A stretch of DNA of 64,000 bases from Mycobacteriaceae bacterium (GCA_029977845.1 JAPOKC010000008.1:1-64000), one strand, 5' to 3'; counted from the first letter of the stretch, positions 23,423 through 33,054 are shown. Numbers and translations are program-made. The notes: generated from the sequence alone by a model not told the origin.

Positions 23423-24778
23423 ATGACCGAAACCATCGCAGACTCGGCGAACCTCCCCCCCGACAAAGGCCAGTTCTTCCAGCGCGGCAATTACGCGCCG
23501 GTTCCTGACGAGATCACCTCTTATGACCTGCCGGTTGAGGGGGCCATCCCGCCCGAACTCGACGGCTGGTACCTGCGCAACGGGTCCAACCCCCGCACGC
23601 CCACCGGGCACTGGTTCACCGGCGACGGGATGATTCACGGTGTGCGCCTCAGCGCCGGATCGGCGAAGTGGTACCGCAACCGCTGGGTGCGCACCGAGAG
23701 TTTCGAGAAGCCGTTTCCGGTCTACAACGCCGACGGCACCCGCAACCTGCGCTCGGCGGTGGCCAACACCAACGTGATCAATCACGCCGGCCGTACGCTG
23801 GCTCTGGTCGAGTCCTCGTTCCCCTACGAGATCACCAATGATCTCGAGACGGTCGGCTGTTACGACTTCGGCGGCCGCCTCGACGATGCGATGACCGCCC
23901 ACCCCAAGATCTGCCCGACCACCGGGGAGTTGCATTTCTTCGGCTACGGCAACATCTTCGCCCCGCATGTCAGCTATCACCGCGTCGACGCCGACGGCAC
24001 TCTGACGGTCAACCGGCCGGTGGAGGTCAAGGCACTGACCATGATGCACGACTTCGCGATGACTGCGGGTCATGTCATCTTCATGGACCTGCCGATCGTG
24101 TTCAATCTCGACATCGCGATCAACGGCCGCGGCGACATGCCGTATCGCTGGGATGACGAGTACGGAGCCCGTCTCGGGGTGCTGCGCCGCGATGACCCGT
24201 TCGGCGAGATCCGGTGGTTCGAGATCGACCCGTGCTACGTGTTCCACGTCGCCAACGCCTACGACGTTCGGGGGGCCGACGGCAATCACATTGTGCTGCA
24301 AGGCTGCCGCTATCCCGAGCTGTGGCGGGAGAACGGTGGATTCGACGCCCAGGCGGTGCTGTGGAGTTGGACAATCGACCTCGACAACGGCACGGTCAGC
24401 GAGTGCCAACTCGATGACCGCGCGGTGGAGTTCCCGCGCATCGACGACCGGCTGGCCGGCCTGCCGGCCCGCTACGCGGTGTCCGTGGGCGACGCCCGAC
24501 TGGTGCACTACGACTTGGCGACCGGAACCGCCCGGGAGCACCGGTTCGGAACCGCTGACGCACCGGGCGGCCCGGGTGAGGCGGTGTTCGTGCCCGCAGC
24601 GTCCGGAGGTGAGACCGACGGCTGGTATCTGGCCATGGTCTACGACCCGGGCCGCGACAGCAGCGATCTGGTGATCCTGGACGCCTCGGACTTCACCGGG
24701 GACCCGGTCGCGCGGATCCGGTTACCGCGCCGGGTGCCCTATGGCTTCCACGGAAACTGGATTCCCAATACGGACTGA
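23423..24778 (+). CDS. Carotenoid cleavage oxygenase (RPE65/CCO family)
   Basis: This is a 451-residue non-heme iron oxygenase. The ATG 23423 follows a GTGGGGG ribosome binding site. Four iron-binding His lie in the expected blocks: T-A-H-P-K, M-M-H-D-F-A-M-T, Y-V-F-H-V-A-N-A-Y and, at the very end, G-F-H-G-N-W. The propeller-edge motif L-R-N-G-S-N-P is near the N-terminus. Mycobacterial relatives (Rv0654, Rv0913c) cleave carotenoids or apocarotenoids; this copy's substrate is unknown. It lies 16 bases after glpK and ends 1 base before a convergent gene. I recall no CCO gene here in M. tuberculosis. Confidence 0.88.
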   Translation: MTETIADSANLPPDKGQFFQRGNYAPVPDEITSYDLPVEGAIPPELDGWYLRNGSNPRTPTGHWFTGDGMIHGVRLSAGSAKWYRNRWVRTESFEKPFPVYNADGTRNLRSAVANTNVINHAGRTLALVESSFPYEITNDLETVGCYDFGGRLDDAMTAHPKICPTTGELHFFGYGNIFAPHVSYHRVDADGTLTVNRPVEVKALTMMHDFAMTAGHVIFMDLPIVFNLDIAINGRGDMPYRWDDEYGARLGVLRRDDPFGEIRWFEIDPCYVFHVANAYDVRGADGNHIVLQGCRYPELWRENGGFDAQAVLWSWTIDLDNGTVSECQLDDRAVEFPRIDDRLAGLPARYAVSVGDARLVHYDLATGTAREHRFGTADAPGGPGEAVFVPAASGGETDGWYLAMVYDPGRDSSDLVILDASDFTGDPVARIRLPRRVPYGFHGNWIPNTD

Positions 24779-24779
24779 G

Positions 24780-25781
24780 TCAGATCAGACCGAGACGCCG
24801 GTAGGCCTTCTCGGTCTGCGTCCGTCCGGCCTCGGGCAGTGGCACCTGGGGCGGGCGGGAGTGCGGGTAGTCGCCCACCGGCAGGCCGAGCACGGCGGCC
24901 GCGTGCTTGAACGCGCTGCCCCAGTGGGTGAAGTAGTCGGGGCGTCCCGGGTAGCTGGTGAACCACGGACCCATGTCGATGTCGAACTGGTCCATGCCGG
25001 TCTCGCGCGCGTAGTCCATCGCCTCGATCAGCGCACCGGAGGTGATCAGCTCCCAGTATTCGGTGAGCAACCGGCGCTGCGGGGTCTCATGCAGATAGCC
25101 GACGGTCCCCAGTTGCGCCGGGCAGACGATACCGTCGCGCAGCCAACCCGCGCGATAGACCGTCTTGTCGCACTCCCAGAGCACCAGTTCGGGTGCCAGT
25201 TCGTGCAATATCCGGCTGTTGTTCGGTCGGAACGCGCCCTCCTTGGTCGCGCACACCGCCGGGATCTCGTGGAAGATCCGCGCGCTTTCGGTGGCGGTCA
25301 GCACATATCCCGACGAGGGCGAGTTGAACATGCCCAGCGCGATATCGGTGCGATCGGCGATGTAGCGGAAGAACGCCAGCACCCCTTCACCGCCGTGGGT
25401 CTCCATCATCGGGGTCTGGATGTAGACGATGTCGGCACCGGCCTGCTCGGCATGGCGGGTCAGTTCCAGGCAGTCCTTGGCCGACATCGCCGCCGTGCAG
25501 GCCTGGATCACGATGTCCGGGTTGTGTTTTCGGGCTTCGTCAATAGCGACCTCGAGCAGTTGCTTGCGCTCCTCGATGGTCAGTGACCAGAACTCAGCCA
25601 GACCGCTGGTGAGCCACAGCAGTGGGTGTCCCAGGTCGGCGACGCAGTAGCGCACCAGCGTCCGGTAGGCGTCCCAGTCGATATCGTCGCCATCGATTCC
25701 GCAGAACGGTGTGTAGAGCGAGTCACCGATACCGCGCAGTGCGACCCGCGCCCAGTCCCGGGCTTCTCGGGCTGTTGCCAT
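24780..25781 (-). CDS. DapA-like lyase of the dihydrodipicolinate synthase/NAL superfamily
   Basis: This is a 333-residue TIM-barrel protein. The Schiff-base lysine is Lys180 in C-A-T-K-E-G. The family G-x-x-G loop is represented by W-L-T-S-G. The position that is Tyr in true DHDPS (Y-N-x-P) is Phe (F-N-S-P), so it is unlikely to make dihydrodipicolinate; an aldolase or dehydratase role is more likely. GGAGGGG precedes the ATG. The SDR gene upstream ends 9 bases away, so the two probably form an operon acting in one small catabolic route. Confidence 0.75.
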   Translation of the reverse strand: MATAREARDWARVALRGIGDSLYTPFCGIDGDDIDWDAYRTLVRYCVADLGHPLLWLTSGLAEFWSLTIEERKQLLEVAIDEARKHNPDIVIQACTAAMSAKDCLELTRHAEQAGADIVYIQTPMMETHGGEGVLAFFRYIADRTDIALGMFNSPSSGYVLTATESARIFHEIPAVCATKEGAFRPNNSRILHELAPELVLWECDKTVYRAGWLRDGIVCPAQLGTVGYLHETPQRRLLTEYWELITSGALIEAMDYARETGMDQFDIDMGPWFTSYPGRPDYFTHWGSAFKHAAAVLGLPVGDYPHSRPPQVPLPEAGRTQTEKAYRRLGLI

Positions 25782-25790
25782 CGACCCCTC

Positions 25791-26585
25791 CTAGAAGTCG
25801 GTGCCGCCGTCGACGTTGACGTTGGCTCCGGTCATGTACGAATTCCGCCGTGAGGCAAGGAAAGCCGCGACGGCGCCGATCTCCTCGGGCAGTCCGGCCC
25901 GGGGCAGGTAGGCGGGATGGCCGAAATGCTCGGAGATCGCTGCCATGAGTTGATAGGGGTCGTCGGTGTCAACTCCCACGCCGGCGGCCCAGCCGATCAG
26001 CGACTCGGAGGCCACGCTGCCCGGTGAGACCACGTTGACCAGAATCTCGTCAGCGGCCAGTGCCTGCGACAGGTTCTTCGACACACTGGTGAGCATCGCC
26101 TTGGCGGCGGTGTAGGCGACCAGTGCCGGACTCTGGCGCCGGGTGGAGGCGGCCGAGAAGTTGACGATCCGCGCCCAGTCGGCGGCGCGCAGCAGTGGAA
26201 GGGCGGCGCGCACACAGCGGACCATCGACATGGCGCCCTGCCCGATCGCGCTGTTCCACTCCTCGTCGGTCAGGGTCTCGAAACCGCCCGCGACGCCAGG
26301 GCCCACCGCGTTGATCAAGATGTTGAGCCGGCCGTCCCATCGCCCCGCCAATTCGCCGAAGGCCTCGTCCAACGCGGCCTGGTCTGCGACGTCGGCGGTC
26401 AGGCCGAAGGCATCGGGACTGCCCCGTCGCCGCAGATCTTCGACGGCCAGGTCGAGGTCGTCACCTCCGCGCGCGATGAGTGCGACGCGGGCGCCGTCGT
26501 CGGCCAGGCAGCGCGCGGTGGCCAACCCCATGCCGCGACTGCCGCCGACGACCGCCGCGGCGGCGTCCTGAAGGCCGAGGTCCAC
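25791..26585 (-). CDS. Short-chain dehydrogenase/reductase
   Basis: This is a 264-residue NAD(P)-dependent oxidoreductase. The cofactor motif is V-G-G-S-R-G-M-G (13-20), followed by the A-R dinucleotide specificity residues. N-A-V-G-P replaces the usual N-A-G-x. The catalytic set is N-F-S-A-A-S and Y-T-A-A-K, and the P-G-S-V segment follows. The end V-D-G-G-T-D-F is typical of classical SDRs. The GTG start at 26585 is the most upstream option. It is co-directional with the DapA-like gene 9 bases downstream and divergent from yqeY. The substrate is unknown. Confidence 0.85.
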   Translation of the reverse strand: MDLGLQDAAAAVVGGSRGMGLATARCLADDGARVALIARGGDDLDLAVEDLRRRGSPDAFGLTADVADQAALDEAFGELAGRWDGRLNILINAVGPGVAGGFETLTDEEWNSAIGQGAMSMVRCVRAALPLLRAADWARIVNFSAASTRRQSPALVAYTAAKAMLTSVSKNLSQALAADEILVNVVSPGSVASESLIGWAAGVGVDTDDPYQLMAAISEHFGHPAYLPRAGLPEEIGAVAAFLASRRNSYMTGANVNVDGGTDF

Positions 26586-26619
26586 CGGTCGAACCTATCC
26601 CGGGTAGTAGGTTCTAGTC

Positions 26620-27084
26620 ATGGGTGAACTGAAAGACCGGCTTCGATCCGACCTCACCGATGCGATGAAGAGCAAGGACAAATTGCGGACCGCGACCTTG
26701 CGGATGATGCTGGCGGCGATTCAGACCGAGGAGGTGTCGGGCAAGCAGGCGCGCGAACTGACCGACGCCGACATCCTCAAGGTGCTGGCTCGCGAATCCC
26801 GCAAGCGCAACGAGGCCGCCGAGATCTACACCCAGAACGGCCGGGGCGAGCTGGCCGCCGAGGAGCATGCCGAGGCGCGGGTGATCGACGAGTACCTGCC
26901 CACGCCGCTGACCGATGCCGAGGTCGCCGATGTGGTCGACACCGCGCTGGCTCAGGTCGCCGAGGAGATCGGGGAGCGGCCCGGGGTCAAGCAGATGGGT
27001 CTGGTGATGAAGGCCGCCACCGCGATCGCCGACGGCAAGGTCGACGGGTCCCGACTGTCGGCGGCCGTCAAAGACCGGCTGTGA
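26620..27084 (+). CDS. GatB/YqeY-family protein (Rv3688c type)
   Basis: This is a 154-residue all-helical protein, the same length as Rv3688c. It has M-G-E-L-K-D-R-L-R-S-D-L, then R-T-A-T-L-R-M-M-L-A-A-I and the L-P-T-P-L-T-D-A-E-V block. The C-terminal V-K-Q-M-G-L-V-M-K-A-A-T motif is shared with the tRNA-binding tail of GatB and is the hallmark of YqeY. It is thought to bind tRNA or assist amidotransferase function, but the role is not settled. Its stop overlaps the next start by 4 bases (GTGA, 27081-27084). Confidence 0.88.
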   Translation: MGELKDRLRSDLTDAMKSKDKLRTATLRMMLAAIQTEEVSGKQARELTDADILKVLARESRKRNEAAEIYTQNGRGELAAEEHAEARVIDEYLPTPLTDAEVADVVDTALAQVAEEIGERPGVKQMGLVMKAATAIADGKVDGSRLSAAVKDRL

Positions 27085-27878
27085 ACACCGCCACGCGCCG
27101 AGGCCCGATCAAGGCTCTGGTCACGGTGACGTTCCTCGCGATGATCACGATGAACGCCCTCGCCAACGCGCTTCCGCTCAACGGCCGCAACACCGGCGAG
27201 GTCTCGCAGGCCTATCCGAGCCTGTTCACGCCGGCGGGCATCACCTTTTCCATCTGGTCGCTGATCTATCTGCTGCTGGGTGCGCACGTGCTCTATCAAC
27301 TCGGCCTGTTCCGCGGCGGCCTCGAGACACCGGCTGAATCTGCATTGCTGAACAGGGTCGGCGTGCTGTTCTCCATCTCCTCGCTGGCGAACACCGCCTG
27401 GATCTTCGCCTGGCACTACGACCACATCGCGCTCTCAGCGGTGCTGACCACGGTGATCCTGATCTGTCTGGCGTTGATCTCGGTCACGTTGCGCAATGCG
27501 AATCTCGTTGGGCGCCAACGCTGGTTCATCGGGGTGCCGTTCAGTGTCTACTTCGGCTGGGCGACCGTGGCGACCATCGCCAACATCACCGTGCTGCTGG
27601 TCAAGCTGAACTGGGACGGCTTCGGTCTGGCGCCGTCCACCTGGGCGGTGATTATCGTGCTGGTCGCGATGGCGATCGGCATGATGACCATGCTGCGCAA
27701 CAGGGATGCCGCCTACGGGCTGGTGCTGATCTGGGCCTTCGGTGGGATCCTGTTGCGCCAGGTTTCAGAAGGTGGTCTGGACGGACGCTATCCGCAGATC
27801 ATCGCCGCTGTCGTCGCCTCACTGGTGATCTTCGTGATTGGCGAAGTGCTGGTGCTGCGCGGCGGGAAGGCCGCTTAG
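27081..27878 (+). CDS. Polytopic membrane protein, TspO/MBR-like (tryptophan-rich sensory) family
   Basis: This is a 265-residue integral membrane protein with about seven hydrophobic helices. Near residues 50-65, F-T-P-A-G-I-T-F-S-I-W-S-L-I-Y resembles the TspO/MBR signature, and further Trp residues recur in helices 3-6 (N-T-A-W-I-F-A-W). Family members bind tetrapyrroles or act as stress sensors, but this longer form is poorly characterised. It is translationally coupled to yqeY by a 4-base overlap. A strong terminator lies at 28055-28082, 177 bases downstream. Confidence 0.6.
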   Translation: MNTATRRGPIKALVTVTFLAMITMNALANALPLNGRNTGEVSQAYPSLFTPAGITFSIWSLIYLLLGAHVLYQLGLFRGGLETPAESALLNRVGVLFSISSLANTAWIFAWHYDHIALSAVLTTVILICLALISVTLRNANLVGRQRWFIGVPFSVYFGWATVATIANITVLLVKLNWDGFGLAPSTWAVIIVLVAMAIGMMTMLRNRDAAYGLVLIWAFGGILLRQVSEGGLDGRYPQIIAAVVASLVIFVIGEVLVLRGGKAA

Positions 27879-28003
27879 GTGTCAGCCCCCAGCAGGTCCA
27901 CCAACTGCGACAGCTGCTTGCAGGCCAGATCGCGCGCGGTGTCGGTGTCGCGCCTGATGATCGTGGCGGCCAACGCCAGGTGGCCGGCACGGTCCGGGAT
28001 CAT
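27875..28003 (-). pseudogene. Possible C-terminal remnant of a regulator gene
   Basis: On the minus strand, an ATG at 28003 opens 42 codons ending at 27875, and the frame stays open upstream to about 28078. The peptide runs M-I-P-D-R-A-G-H-L-A-L-A-A-T-I-I-R-R-D and ends in a helix A-R-D-L-A-C-K-Q-L. This resembles the last helices of FCD-domain (GntR/FadR) regulators. No DNA-binding part is present upstream, where a terminator and tRNA-Pro lie. It is most likely the stump of a deleted gene, but a small real peptide or chance frame cannot be excluded. Confidence 0.3.
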
Positions 28004-28054
28004 CTCAGTACCGGCGTCCGGTGCTAGCGGCCACGTCGCCTGACGGAACCCATC

Positions 28055-28082
28055 AGGGTCCGAGGAGATCTCGGACCCTTTT
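28055..28082 (+). terminator. Rho-independent terminator
   Basis: AGGGTCCGAG (28055-28064) pairs perfectly with CTCGGACCCT (28070-28079) around the 5-base loop GAGAT, and T residues follow on the plus strand. It terminates the membrane-protein operon. Read in the other direction, the same hairpin follows tRNA-Pro and could trim or end that transcript. Confidence 0.8.
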
Positions 28083-28088
28083 CACATG

Positions 28089-28162
<74 letters not shown>

Positions 28163-28211
28163 CGTGAAGCGTCGACAGCCTATCGCACCGCCGAGCCCCG
28201 AAGCCAAACGC

Positions 28212-29321
28212 CTAGAGCCCTGAGCTGACCGCTTTCTGGTCCGGCCAGGCGCCGCGGTCCTCGAACTCCGAGAGGGTCGAGACGTAGCCCGCGGGGTCCA
28301 GACCCTGGCTCTGTAGCCAGGCGTTGTCGTAATAGGTGTCGGCGTAGCGCTCCCCGCTGTCGCAGAGCATCGTGACCACCGACCCGCTCACACCGTTGGC
28401 CACCATCTCGGCCAGCAGGCCGAAGGCCCCCCAGATGTTAGTCCCGGTGGACGGCCCGACCCGGCGGCCGAGCACCCGGCTGACGTGATGTGCGCCGGCC
28501 ACCGAGGCGGCGTCGGGCACCCGCACCATCCGGTCGATCACCCCGGGCAGGAAGGACGGCTCGACCCGCGGCCGCCCGATGCCCTCGATGCGGGAGGAGA
28601 CATCGGTCACGATGTCGCGGCGGCCCTCGTCATAGGCGGGGAAGAAGGCGGAGTTCTCCGGGTCGACCACACACAGCCGGGTGGGATGGCGGCGGTAGCG
28701 GATGTAGCGGCCGATCGTCGCGCTCGTGCCGCCGGTTCCCGCGCCCACCACGACCCAGGTCGGAACCGGATGGCGTTCGGCGCCCATCTGGCCGAAGATC
28801 GACTCGGCGATGTTGTTGTTGCCACGCCAGTCGGTGGCCCGCTCGGAGTTGGTGAACTGGTCCAGGAAATACCCGCCGGTGTCCTCGGCGATCCGCTGCG
28901 CCTCGGAGTAGACGGCATCGGCGCGGTCCACGAAATGGCAACGGCCGCCTTGGCTTTCGATCAGCGCGATCTTTGACCGACTCGTCGAGGATGTCATCAC
29001 CGCGATGAACGGCAAGCCCAGCAGCGCGGCGAAGTAGGCCTCGGACACTGCCGTCGATCCCGATGAGGCCTCGACGATGGTGGTCTTCTCGGTGATCCAC
29101 CCGTTGCACAGCCCGTAGAGGAACAGGGAGCGGGCAAGGCGGTGCTTGAGGCTTCCGGTGATGTGGGTGGACTCATCCTTGAGGTACAACGCGACATCGG
29201 CGCGCTCACTCCACGCCGCCGGCAGCGGATAGCGCAGCAAGTGGGTGTCGGCACTGCGCCGGGTGTCCGCCTCGACCAGGCGAACGGCCTCGTCGACCCA
29301 GGCCCTGTCGGTGACGGTCAT
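28212..29321 (-). CDS. cds1: PLP-dependent L-cysteine desulfhydrase (Rv3684 type)
   Basis: This is a 369-residue fold-type II PLP enzyme related to cysteine synthase. The Schiff-base lysine is Lys59 in T-G-S-L-K-H-R. The substrate and phosphate motifs are E-A-S-S-G-S-T and G-A-G-T-G-G-T. It matches the position of Rv3684, called Cds1, which degrades cysteine to H2S, ammonia and pyruvate and supports respiration and redox balance. It is about 20 residues longer than the M. tuberculosis protein as I recall it. It follows the phosphoesterase gene by 7 bases, in the ponA2 operon direction. Confidence 0.85.
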   Translation of the reverse strand: MTVTDRAWVDEAVRLVEADTRRSADTHLLRYPLPAAWSERADVALYLKDESTHITGSLKHRLARSLFLYGLCNGWITEKTTIVEASSGSTAVSEAYFAALLGLPFIAVMTSSTSRSKIALIESQGGRCHFVDRADAVYSEAQRIAEDTGGYFLDQFTNSERATDWRGNNNIAESIFGQMGAERHPVPTWVVVGAGTGGTSATIGRYIRYRRHPTRLCVVDPENSAFFPAYDEGRRDIVTDVSSRIEGIGRPRVEPSFLPGVIDRMVRVPDAASVAGAHHVSRVLGRRVGPSTGTNIWGAFGLLAEMVANGVSGSVVTMLCDSGERYADTYYDNAWLQSQGLDPAGYVSTLSEFEDRGAWPDQKAVSSGL

Positions 29322-29328
29322 CGGGTGA

Positions 29329-30282
29329 CTAGTGCACCGCGGCGACCGGGGTGGAGCGGAGCTGGTCGTGCGTCGGAATATCCCCGCCGGTGGGCGCGGC
29401 CACCAGGGTCAGCAGGGTGGCCTCCGGCCGGCAGCAGAACCGGGCCGGTGCGAACGGGGAGGTGCCGATACCCGCCGACACGTGCAGGGCGGTGTTCTCG
29501 CCCCATCGTGAGACGCCCTTGGCCCGCGAGCGGTCCAGATCGCAGTTGGTCACCAGGGCTCCGACGAACGGCAGGCACAACTGGCCGCCGTGGGTGTGCC
29601 CGGCCAGGATCAGTTGGTAGCCGTCGGCGGCGAAGCGATCCAGTACCCGTGTGTAGGGCGCGTGCACCACACCCAGGCTCAGGTTTGCCGCCGGGTTGGG
29701 CGCTCCGGCGACGGCGTCGTAGTCGTCCCGTTGGATGTGCGGGTCATCGACGCCGGCCGCGGCGACGGTCAGCCCGCCGATCTCGAACTCGCGCCGGTTT
29801 TGGGTGAGATCGAGCCAGCCGCGTTCGTTGAACGCCGCTCGCAGGTCCTGCCACGGCAACGGGTCACCGTGGACGCGGTGATCGGGATCGGTCAGATATT
29901 TCGACGGGCTCTTCAGCTTCGGCCCGAAGTAGTCGTTGCTGCCGAACACGAACACCCCGGGCACCGCCAGCAGATCGCCCAGTGACTGCACCACCGCCGG
30001 TACCGCCTTGGGGTGTGAGAGGTTGTCGCCGGTGTTGACGACCAGGTCGGGATCCCACGCGGCCAGTTCCCGTAGCCAGGCCTGCTTGTGCCGCTGCTGC
30101 GGGCGCATGTGGATATCACTGAGATGCAGCACCCGCATCGGTGTGGAACCGGGACTGAGCACCGGCATGGTCACCTCGCGTACGACGAAGGCGTTGCGCT
30201 CGATGAGGGTGGCGTAGCCGATCGCCAGCGCGGCCGAACCGGCCGTGGCGAGTGCGGATGTTCTCAGGGCGGAGCCGGCCAT
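29329..30282 (-). CDS. Membrane-anchored metallophosphoesterase (Rv3683 type)
   Basis: This is a 317-residue calcineurin-like phosphoesterase. The first 25 residues are hydrophobic and probably anchor it in the membrane. Metal motifs follow in order: L-S-D-I-H (Asp56, His58), N-T-G-D-N, F-G-S-N-D-Y (a G-N-H-D variant), V-V-H-A-P and A-G-H-T-H-G-G. Members act on phosphodiesters or lipid-linked phosphates; the substrate here is unknown. It lies 27 bases downstream of ponA2, so a role in envelope metabolism is plausible. Confidence 0.85.
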   Translation of the reverse strand: MAGSALRTSALATAGSAALAIGYATLIERNAFVVREVTMPVLSPGSTPMRVLHLSDIHMRPQQRHKQAWLRELAAWDPDLVVNTGDNLSHPKAVPAVVQSLGDLLAVPGVFVFGSNDYFGPKLKSPSKYLTDPDHRVHGDPLPWQDLRAAFNERGWLDLTQNRREFEIGGLTVAAAGVDDPHIQRDDYDAVAGAPNPAANLSLGVVHAPYTRVLDRFAADGYQLILAGHTHGGQLCLPFVGALVTNCDLDRSRAKGVSRWGENTALHVSAGIGTSPFAPARFCCRPEATLLTLVAAPTGGDIPTHDQLRSTPVAAVH

Positions 30283-30309
30283 AGACGTGAGACTACTGCC
30301 CGACCAGGC

Positions 30310-32763
30310 CTACGGGGGAGTTCCCCCGGGAGGCGGTGGCGGGGCCAGCACTGGAATCGTGATGGGCGGCAGGCCCGGGATCTCGACAACCGTCGAACCC
30401 AACTCGGGGAATCCCGGGGGCGGCGGCGGTGCGTTCGGATCCGGCGGCGGCGGAGGCGGCGGCGGTGGTGCGATGCCGTTGCTCACCTGAAGACTCACGA
30501 TGATGCCGGGGACGGTCTGACCGCTGGGGGAGGTGCCGACCACCGTGCCGGCCGGGGAGGTGCTGTTGACCATGTTGGCCCCGTCGGACACCTGGAATCC
30601 GGAGGCGCGCAACTCTTCCCGGGCTCGGTCCTGACCCATCCCGGTCACGTTCGGGATGCGGGCACCGGGGGCGCCGTCGACGTAACGCGGGTCGGTCGGG
30701 GGCATGGTGACGTCACCGAATCGGGTGGCGATCGGGTTCATGGCGGCGAACCAACTCAGGGCGGGTTCCTTGCCGCCGAACAGGTCGCCGTAGCCGCACT
30801 GACGCAACGGGTAGGAGCAGATGTCCGTCGGGTCCGGGGAGTCGTCGTAGATGTAGTTCGCCGCCGCGTAGCGGTTGGTGTAACCGAAGAACCCCGCCGA
30901 ACGGTGCGCCTCGGTGGTGCCGGTCTTGGCCGACATCGGCAGTGTCCAGCCCACCGAGCCTGCCGCCCCGGCGCCGGTGCCGTTGATGACGTCCTTGCTC
31001 AGCGCGTTCGACAGCGTGTTGGCCAGACCTTCCGGGACCACCTGCTCGCAGGGTTCCGGGTTGACGGCGATCTCGTTGCCGCGCCGGTCGTAGACCTTGT
31101 CGACAGGGTTGGGTGGGCACCACATGCCGCCGGAGGCCAGGGTCGCGGCGACGTTGCTCAACTCCAGCGGATTGACCTCGAACGGGCCGAGGGTGAAAGA
31201 CCCGATGTTCTGCCGCTTGATGAAGTCGGCCAGGCTCTCGTTGTTCTCCGGGTCGTAGGCCCGCGCGGTGCCCGGGTCGCCGTAGGACCGCAAGCCGAGT
31301 TTGACCGCCATGTCCACGGTGCGGGACACCCCGACCTGGGAGATCAGTTTGGCGAAGGCGGTGTTGGGCGATTTGGCCAGCGCCTCGGTCACGCTCATCG
31401 TCAGATTGCGCGGGTCCTTGTAGTTCTCCACGCACCACGTATCGGGCGGGCAACCCTTGGCGCCGCCGGCGCCCAGGCCTTTGGCGTCGAAACGCCCGGG
31501 CACGTCCAGTGTCGCGTTGATACCCAGGCCGAGATCCAGTGCGGCGGCTGTGGTGAAGATCTTGAAGATCGATCCGGCCCCGTCGCCGACGAGCGAGAAG
31601 GGCTGGGGCTGAACGGTTTCCCCGGCATCGATGTTCAGACCGTAGGTGCGGTTGCTGACCATCGCGACGACGGGGTGACTGGTCTTGCCCGGCAGCACGA
31701 CGTTCATCACGCTGGCGATGCCGGTGATACCCGGGTCGGCGTAGGAGTCGACGCCCTTCTTCGCGTCGGCTTGGACGTCGGGATCCAGCGTCGTCTTGAT
31801 CATGTAGCCGCCCCGCGCAACCTGTTCCTTGCTCAGGCCGGCCCGTGCCAGGTACTCCTGCACGTAATCGCAGAAGAAGGCACGGTCCCCGGCGGCGATA
31901 CATCCGCGGGGCAGTTCGTTGGGCTGAGCGAGGATCCCCAACGGCTGCTGTTTGGCGGCCCGCAACTCGTCAGCCTTGCCGGGCAGCTGCTCGATCATGG
32001 TGTCCAGCACCAGGTTTCGCCGCGCCAGAGCACCGTCGGGGTTGGTGTAGGGGTTCAGCGTGCTCGTCGACTGGACGATGCCGGCCAGCAGGGCGGCCTG
32101 CTGCCAGTTCAGCGCTGAGGCGTCGACTCCGAAATAGGTCTGCGCGGCGTCCTGAACCCCGAACGCGCCGTTGCCGAACGAGACCAGGTTGAGGTACCGG
32201 GTGAGGATCTCGGGCTTGCTCAGCGTGCGGTCGAGGGTCAGCGCCATCCGGATCTCACGCAGCTTGCGGGCCGGTGTCTGGGCGATCGCGGCGCGCCGCT
32301 CGGCGTCGGTCTGGGCCACCACCAGCAGCTGATAGTTCTTGACGAACTGCTGCTCGATCGTCGAGCCGCCACGGGTGCCGACCTCACCGGAGGCGTAGCC
32401 GGCCAGACCGGTCAGCGTGCCTTTCCAGTCGACGCCGCTGTGCTCGGCGAAGCGCTTGTCCTCGATCGAGACGATCGCCAGCTTCATGGTGTCGGCGATC
32501 TTGTCGCTGGGCACCTCGAAGCGGCGCTGGGAGTACAGCCAGGCGATGGTGTTGCCCTTGTTGTCCACCATGGTGGTCACAGCGGGAACGTCACCCTGCA
32601 GGAGCTGGGCCGATCCGTTGGCGACGATGTCGGAGGCCCGGTTGGACATCAGACCCACCCCGCCGGCGACGGGGAACAGCAGAGCCGCGACGAGCACGCT
32701 GGCCAGCAGGCATGCCCAGGCCATCCGCATCAGGATGGGCCCGGCCGGCGGGCGTTGCGACAT
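30310..32763 (-). CDS. ponA2: Bifunctional class A penicillin-binding protein PonA2
   Basis: This is an 817-residue peptidoglycan synthase when started at the ATG 32763 (M-S-Q-R-P-P-A-G); an upstream in-frame start adds 30 residues of doubtful sequence. One N-terminal membrane anchor (about 10-35) precedes the GT51 transglycosylase domain with I-E-D-K-R-F-A-E-H and G-G-S-T-I-E-Q-Q. The transpeptidase domain has S-I-F-K (SxxK), S-P-N and K-T-G-T-T. A single PASTA domain (about 700-765) and a Pro-rich tail end the protein. It is divergent from whiB4 across 291 bases. Confidence 0.95.
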   Translation of the reverse strand: MSQRPPAGPILMRMAWACLLASVLVAALLFPVAGGVGLMSNRASDIVANGSAQLLQGDVPAVTTMVDNKGNTIAWLYSQRRFEVPSDKIADTMKLAIVSIEDKRFAEHSGVDWKGTLTGLAGYASGEVGTRGGSTIEQQFVKNYQLLVVAQTDAERRAAIAQTPARKLREIRMALTLDRTLSKPEILTRYLNLVSFGNGAFGVQDAAQTYFGVDASALNWQQAALLAGIVQSTSTLNPYTNPDGALARRNLVLDTMIEQLPGKADELRAAKQQPLGILAQPNELPRGCIAAGDRAFFCDYVQEYLARAGLSKEQVARGGYMIKTTLDPDVQADAKKGVDSYADPGITGIASVMNVVLPGKTSHPVVAMVSNRTYGLNIDAGETVQPQPFSLVGDGAGSIFKIFTTAAALDLGLGINATLDVPGRFDAKGLGAGGAKGCPPDTWCVENYKDPRNLTMSVTEALAKSPNTAFAKLISQVGVSRTVDMAVKLGLRSYGDPGTARAYDPENNESLADFIKRQNIGSFTLGPFEVNPLELSNVAATLASGGMWCPPNPVDKVYDRRGNEIAVNPEPCEQVVPEGLANTLSNALSKDVINGTGAGAAGSVGWTLPMSAKTGTTEAHRSAGFFGYTNRYAAANYIYDDSPDPTDICSYPLRQCGYGDLFGGKEPALSWFAAMNPIATRFGDVTMPPTDPRYVDGAPGARIPNVTGMGQDRAREELRASGFQVSDGANMVNSTSPAGTVVGTSPSGQTVPGIIVSLQVSNGIAPPPPPPPPPDPNAPPPPPGFPELGSTVVEIPGLPPITIPVLAPPPPPGGTPP

Positions 32764-32896
32764 GGGGTACAGACTACTGAGGGCCTTTCGGGACCTCGCG
32801 ACCGTCCGGTGGGGCCCGGAAGATAACGCTTTCTGGTGACGCGGGGGAAACAAAAGCGCAGTTCATGATGGGATTGCACGCTTGTCCCAAAAAAGT

Positions 32897-32939
32897 CGAT
32901 ATCTGACTGTTGCCAAAACGATATCTGACCACCTAACTT
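32897..32939 (+). promoter_or_regulatory. Candidate whiB4 promoter with two direct repeats
   Basis: CGATATCTGAC occurs twice, at 32897-32907 and 32919-32929, 22 bases apart start to start, so both copies face the same side of the helix. They bracket a possible -35 TTGCCA (32910-32915); a possible -10 TAACTT (32934-32939) follows after 18 bases. This looks like an operator in the ponA2-whiB4 intergenic region. The rest of 32764-33054 shows no gene. Confidence 0.5.
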
Positions 32940-33054
32940 AAGCACACAGTGCGATGCAGGTAACACTCCTGCCGCAATGTGGCGCAGATCGCAGCGACGC
33001 GTTCTCGCCGGAGGGATCGCCGCCGACCAGCGGCTTTAACGAAGGGGATCGCCC

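Noticed and set aside
24780..25781. Genuine dihydrodipicolinate synthase (dapA)
   Set aside because: The catalytic Tyr position is Phe and the gene is not near lysine-pathway genes, although the Schiff-base Lys is kept.
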